A DNA stretch of 64,000 nucleotides from JAVBNT01 sp031551355 (GTDB taxonomy: Bacteria > Vulcanimicrobiota > CADAWZ01): NCBI GenBank assembly GCA_031551355.1, contig JAVBNT010000006.1, positions 193,291-257,290 of the forward strand, read 5' to 3'. Made by a program: the position numbers and the translations under genes. The notes beneath the pieces were generated by a model. That model was not told the DNA's origin, searched no databases, and worked only from the letters and a program-made list of their open reading frames with translations. Below are positions 60,748 through 64,000 of this stretch, one piece after another. Position 1 is the first letter of the stretch. Every line of letters starts with the position of its first letter.

Positions 60748-61284
60748 TTATTTGCATTGCCAGCACATACTGCGAGCTGAGGTTCTGAGATCAGACAAGT
60801 GTTTATATCCTTCCGGATAGGTAACAAGTATACCATACATAACATCATCCCTGCCAAGCATAAATTGCTCGATCATCTGAGCTTTGCCGTCTTTAATAGC
60901 CTTACCCTTCATAAAAAGAGCCTGTCCGGCACCATATTTTTCCATCTTGGCACTCATAAGATCAAAATTAGGAAGATTCTGTCTGTAGCCAATTGTGAAT
61001 GCATCGGCAAGAATCAGGACATTTTGCTGTTTAAGAACCTGTTCGGCATTTTTAGATTCCATTGCCGTAATAAAAATCTTTACGTCCTTATTTTCAGGAT
61101 CTATTGCCTCAAATCTGGCAGGACCACCCTTGATTTCAAGAGGAACCTCCTTAAACTGAGGCTGAAGTAAAATCGTTCCGGCACCACTGGAAAGATGCAC
61201 TTTTTTCACTTGAGCCATTGCCGGTGCCACCATAAGAAGTGCAAGTAAAAACATCATTACAAACATAAATTGTTTTTTTATCAT
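60748..61284 (-). CDS. secreted tandem paralogue A, PsbP/DUF1795-like
   Basis: This 178-residue protein was taken from the ATG at 61284 with GGGTGG upstream. The signal peptide (FMFVMMFLLALLMVAPAMAQ) is followed by one domain (PLEIKGGPARFEAIDPENKD, KNAEQVLKQQN, KMEKYGAGQALFMKGKAI). It is strongly similar to the next gene, including the ENKDV and EQFMLGR stretches. It ends SMCWQCK, a short CxxC tail that its sister lacks. The function is unknown. Confidence 0.75.
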   Translation of the reverse strand: MIKKQFMFVMMFLLALLMVAPAMAQVKKVHLSSGAGTILLQPQFKEVPLEIKGGPARFEAIDPENKDVKIFITAMESKNAEQVLKQQNVLILADAFTIGYRQNLPNFDLMSAKMEKYGAGQALFMKGKAIKDGKAQMIEQFMLGRDDVMYGILVTYPEGYKHLSDLRTSARSMCWQCK

Positions 61285-61423
61285 AACTAAAACCACCCTT
61301 CAAAATTTAATCAAAAAGTTTTGTAACATCTTCAGAATGGAAGTTCCCTTAACAACTTTCCAATTAATTAGATTCAAATTTTTCAGATTGGATTCTACAG
61401 TTATTGCCTAAGTTCAAAATAAC

Positions 61424-61461
61424 AAAAAAGAGCCACCTCACCAATGAGACAGCTCTTTTTT
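61424..61461 (-). terminator. Rho-independent terminator of paralogue B
   Basis: AAAAAAGAGC and GCTCTTTTTT pair over 10 bases. The gene stops 31 bp before it. Confidence 0.75.
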
Positions 61462-61491
61462 GCGCGGAAAAAATATACCCGCAAACAGGCT

Positions 61492-62025
61492 TTACTTACC
61501 GGACCATATCATACTGCGCGCCGAAGTCCTCAAATCCGATATGTGTTTATATCCCTCAGGATACATAACCAATATTCCATACATTACATTATGTCTGCCA
61601 AGCATAAACTGTTCAATAATATGGCTCTTGCCATTCTTAACAACCTTTCCGTTCATCAATAAGGCCTGACCGGCACCATATTTTTCCATTTTTGCACCCG
61701 TCATGACAAAGCTGGGATAATTTTGCAAATACGCAATCTTAAATGCATCGGCCAAAATCTGAACATTCTGTTGTTTAAGAACCTGTTCGGCATTCTTAGA
61801 CTCCATGGCGGTAATAAATAATCTGACATCCTTATTTTCAGGATCTATAGCCTCAAACCTGGCAGGCCCTCCTTTTATCTCAAGAGGTATTTCCTTAAAC
61901 TGAGGTTGAAGCTCAATAGTACCTACCCCCCCTGACAAATTAATTTTTTTAATCTGAGCCATTACCGGTACAGCAACAACAAACATAAATAAAAAAACCA
62001 TTATAAACATAAAACTTCTCTTCAT
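61492..62025 (-). CDS. secreted tandem paralogue B, PsbP/DUF1795-like
   Basis: This 177-residue protein has signal peptide SFMFIMVFLFMFVVAVPVMA and a domain nearly identical in layout to the downstream paralogue (PLEIKGGPARFEAIDPENKD, ITAMESKNAEQVLKQQN, KMEKYGAGQAL). The two genes are a recent duplication: most differences are conservative. The ATG follows a GGGGGGAG site, and a good promoter lies at 62181-62209. The terminator between the genes suggests separate transcripts. The function is unknown. Confidence 0.76.
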   Translation of the reverse strand: MKRSFMFIMVFLFMFVVAVPVMAQIKKINLSGGVGTIELQPQFKEIPLEIKGGPARFEAIDPENKDVRLFITAMESKNAEQVLKQQNVQILADAFKIAYLQNYPSFVMTGAKMEKYGAGQALLMNGKVVKNGKSHIIEQFMLGRHNVMYGILVMYPEGYKHISDLRTSARSMIWSGK

Positions 62026-62337
62026 AACAGACTCTCCCCCCTTATACTCTGATAAAATTGTCCACCGGAAAAACGCCTGGTAAAATCCGGAACCCTCCTT
62101 ATCCCGATTCTCTCATGACTGGTTAGTAACTAGATATACTTTTCTAATTACTTTGTCTAATGTTTTTAACCGGTAATACAGTTATATCATTTTGTCAATA
62201 TATTGTCAATATATCCTCAATAACATTTTAATATATTAATTCAAACAACAACGCTATCCACCTGACGTGCCCCATTTTTCCGCAAATGTATGATGGTATA
62301 CGATAAACAGCGGTCACCTGAAAAAAACTGTTTATAA
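62026..62337. other. 312-bp intergenic region beside IS66
   Basis: It contains the promoter at 62181-62209 and AT-rich sequence. No gene is visible. The right border is the IS66 left end. Confidence 0.5.
62181..62209 (-). promoter_or_regulatory. near-consensus promoter for paralogue B
   Basis: On the minus strand TTGACA (62209-62204), 17 bases, then TATAAC (62186-62181). A second TTGACA lies 11 bases downstream of the first. The leader would be about 150 bases. Confidence 0.65.
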
Positions 62338-62418
62338 GTAAGTGTCAAACCAAAGACACCTGTCAATTTTGTTGTAAATATTTTAAGATCCTCTTATCTA
62401 ATGATGGGAGGTTTTTTT

Positions 62419-62739
62419 ATGTCAATGATAAGACGTGAAGAGCGTTTGAAATTGATCAGTGAGTTTCAAAAATCTAATCTGACGGCAGCCGAATGGGCCC
62501 GCCAAAAGGGCTTCAAAGCAGACAAATTCTACAGACTTTTGCAAACGGAAAGAAACTATGTAAAGAGAATTAATAACGGCTCTAATCTATCTTTGATTCC
62601 CGTAATAGTCGCGGAAGAAGTTCAGGAATGCCAAGACATCCTGGAAATCACCGCCGGTATTTTTCAAATCAAAGTCAGTGAAAATACCAACTGGAATTTA
62701 CTGAAGAAAACATTCCTGTGTTTAAAAAGCATATGTTAG
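62419..62739 (+). CDS. tnpA: IS66 accessory protein TnpA
   Basis: This 106-residue protein was taken from the ATG at 62419, 7 bases after GGGAGG. It has a helix-turn-helix of the IS66 TnpA type (REERLKLISEFQKSNLTAAE, WARQKGFKADKFYRLL) and a C-terminal segment (LSLIPVIVAEEVQE) typical of the family. It assists the TnpC transposase. Its 3' end overlaps the tnpB start at 62732. Confidence 0.85.
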   Translation: MSMIRREERLKLISEFQKSNLTAAEWARQKGFKADKFYRLLQTERNYVKRINNGSNLSLIPVIVAEEVQECQDILEITAGIFQIKVSENTNWNLLKKTFLCLKSIC

Positions 62740-63088
62740 ACAATATTGCCATCAGTAATATATATCTTGCCTGTGGTGCCACCGATCTTAGAAAATCCAT
62801 AGACGGACTGGCGGCAATAGTTCAGTTTCAGTTAAAGAAAAACCCGTTTGAACCTGCATTGTTTGTTTTTTGCAATCCCGGCGTAATAAACTAAAAATAC
62901 TGTTCTGGGAACATAACGGATTTTGGCTGTATTACCGCAGACTCGAAAAAGGCATTTTTAAATGGGTCACTGTGAATGAGACAAAATCATTATCGATTTC
63001 CAGAAGAGAATTCAATTATTTACTGATGGGGCTGAAAACAGGCTTTAAACAAGGGCACAAAAAAGTGGCGGAAACACAAATTTTTTAG
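62732..63088 (+). pseudogene. tnpB: IS66 tnpB, broken by a single-base deletion
   Basis: The first part (ATG at 62732) reads NIYLACGATDLRKSIDGLAA, PFEPALFVFCN and then ends in an early stop. The expected continuation (RRNKLKILFWEHNGFWLYYR, RLEKG) is in another frame from about 62878 to 63088. Restoring one G in AATC[G]CCGGCGT joins the halves into a normal TnpB of about 118 residues. A programmed frameshift is not supported, since no slippery heptamer fits the break. Confidence 0.85.
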
Positions 63089-63160
63089 AAAAGCAGACAG
63101 AAAAAAGGTTGAACATGGGGCATGACGAATAAATTTGCATAAAATTTCCGAAGGTAACCT

Positions 63161-64000
63161 ATGATAAAACCGTCTGCACTTAATTTAGAAAATGTTGATC
63201 AAAATGTTAAAAATTACATTGAGTATATGGAAACCAGACTGTCAGAAAAAGAGTGTATGCTCCTGGAACTGCAGACAAAACTTCAGCAGCGTGACGACAA
63301 AATTGTCTGGCTTTTGGAGCAGCTAAAACTAAAAAACCGCAAAATATTCAGTTCTTCCAGTGAAAAAACTGCGTCGGTATGCGGCGAACTTCCATTTTTC
63401 AATGAACCGGAAGCTATCCACGACGAACTTGATGAAACTGAAAAACAACCGGAACCTTCATACCGCAATAAAAAACAAAAAGGGCACAAAGAAAAAATTC
63501 TTAAAGACCTTCCGGTGGAAATAGAAGACGTGAAGCTGCCGGAATCCGGTCAGACTTGCACTTGCTGCGGAAATCCAATGCATGAAATGGGATTTGACGA
63601 ACGCGAAGAACTCGTTCCCGTTACCGGATACAAAGTAAGGGTTATCAGAGAATACAAATATTCGTGCCGGCATTGTGAACAAACTGCAGAAAATGTCCGT
63701 ATCATAAAAGCCAAAGGCCCTAAACCTGTTATTGAAAAAAGTTATGCGTCGGCAGAGCTTCTATCCCATATTATCGGGCAGAAGTATTTCAATGCTTCCT
63801 CCCTTTACCGCATTGAAAGAAGCTTGTCCCTTGACGGTATAGATGTCAGCCGCCAAACCATGAGTAACTGGCTCATATATCTGTATAAGAAATATTTTTG
63901 CCGTTACTATGATTATCTTCATAAAGAGCTCCTTAAACAGGACATCATTCAAGCAGATGAGACAACCGTTCAGGTTCTGCGGGAAGAAGGCAGAGACGCT
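63161..64000 (+). CDS. tnpC: IS66 transposase TnpC, 3' end outside window
   Basis: The frame runs from ATG 63161 to the edge (280 codons) without a stop. It has a coiled-coil leucine-zipper region at residues 20-60, a zinc-finger (CTCC and CRHC), and the IS66 core GQKYFNASSLYRIERSL and RQTMSNWLIYLYK. The first catalytic Asp lies in IIQADETTVQVL near the edge; the rest of the DDE domain is outside. Intact so far, so it may still be active. Confidence 0.9.
   Translation, partial: MIKPSALNLENVDQNVKNYIEYMETRLSEKECMLLELQTKLQQRDDKIVWLLEQLKLKNRKIFSSSSEKTASVCGELPFFNEPEAIHDELDETEKQPEPSYRNKKQKGHKEKILKDLPVEIEDVKLPESGQTCTCCGNPMHEMGFDEREELVPVTGYKVRVIREYKYSCRHCEQTAENVRIIKAKGPKPVIEKSYASAELLSHIIGQKYFNASSLYRIERSLSLDGIDVSRQTMSNWLIYLYKKYFCRYYDYLHKELLKQDIIQADETTVQVLREEGRDA

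Larger units (their letters stand above)
62338..64000 (+). mobile_element. IS66-family insertion sequence, right end outside window
   Basis: The left inverted repeat begins GTAAGTGTCAAACC, close to the GTAAGCG start usual for IS66. The tnpA-tnpB-tnpC order follows. The element continues past base 64000, so the right end and the 8-bp target duplication cannot be checked; the eight bases to its left are GTTTATAA. Confidence 0.85.

Noticed and set aside
62868..62876. Programmed -1 frameshift at the T-run in tnpB
   Set aside because: Slipping there does not give the conserved CNRRRN continuation, whereas a single missing G at 62877 does.
62870..63088. Separate 72-residue gene
   Set aside because: It is the second half of the frameshifted IS66 tnpB, not an independent gene.

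Overview
The window comes from the chromosome of an uncultured-looking diderm bacterium with a moderate AT bias. TamB, an MlaD/E/F-type lipid transport set and a lipobox lipoprotein point to an outer membrane. The block wecA-wecB-atpZ-atpI-atpBEFHAGD-x-atpC-murA-mreB, together with a long Alu-domain SRP RNA, recalls the Firmicutes and other Terrabacteria instead of Proteobacteria. Lineages such as Riflebacteria, Wallbacteria or Margulisbacteria would fit, but no 16S gene is present and the assignment is inference only.

Layout. 0-4.1 kb (+): the end of a TPR protein, a PHP phosphoesterase and a two-domain glycosyltransferase. 4.3-7 kb (-): an orphan fliP, glycyl-tRNA synthetase and a small I9-like protein. 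7.3-34.3 kb is one long minus-strand stretch. Read in transcription order it holds a BsuPI-like membrane protein, a solute-binding protein, mlaE-mlaF-mlaD, a Ser/Thr kinase, wecA, wecB, the F-type ATP synthase genes, murA, mreB, a 1753-residue TamB and a leaderless RTX-like beta-solenoid protein. This stretch couples envelope precursor supply, wall synthesis and shape, outer-membrane lipid and protein traffic, and energy conversion. atpC is cut off from atpD by a secreted-protein gene and a nest of palindromic and MITE-like repeats.

34.4-37.2 kb (+): a secreted protein, recF and dciA. 37.5-44.6 kb (-): a DUF4870-like protein, an M23 peptidase, an apparent tRNA-Ser/SRP-RNA transcription unit, a secreted calcium-motif protein, groES-groEL with two CIRCE-like operators, an FmdB-type zinc ribbon and a small secreted protein. 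44.9-48.3 kb (+): an M48 protease, uvrB and an NlpC/P60 hydrolase.

48.4-58.6 kb (+) is the accessory region of greatest interest. It has three tandem B12-binding-type radical SAM proteins, each ending in a PqqD/RRE-like domain. The third has lost its iron-sulfur cluster motif. They are followed by a secreted DA1-like zinc peptidase, a giant HD-GYP protein with 51-bp coding repeats and a doubled HD motif, and a leaderless C39-like cysteine peptidase. 58.7-62 kb (-) holds a metacaspase-like lipoprotein and two tandem secreted paralogues. The window ends inside an IS66 element whose tnpB is frameshifted.

No rRNA, CRISPR array, prophage or plasmid origin was seen.
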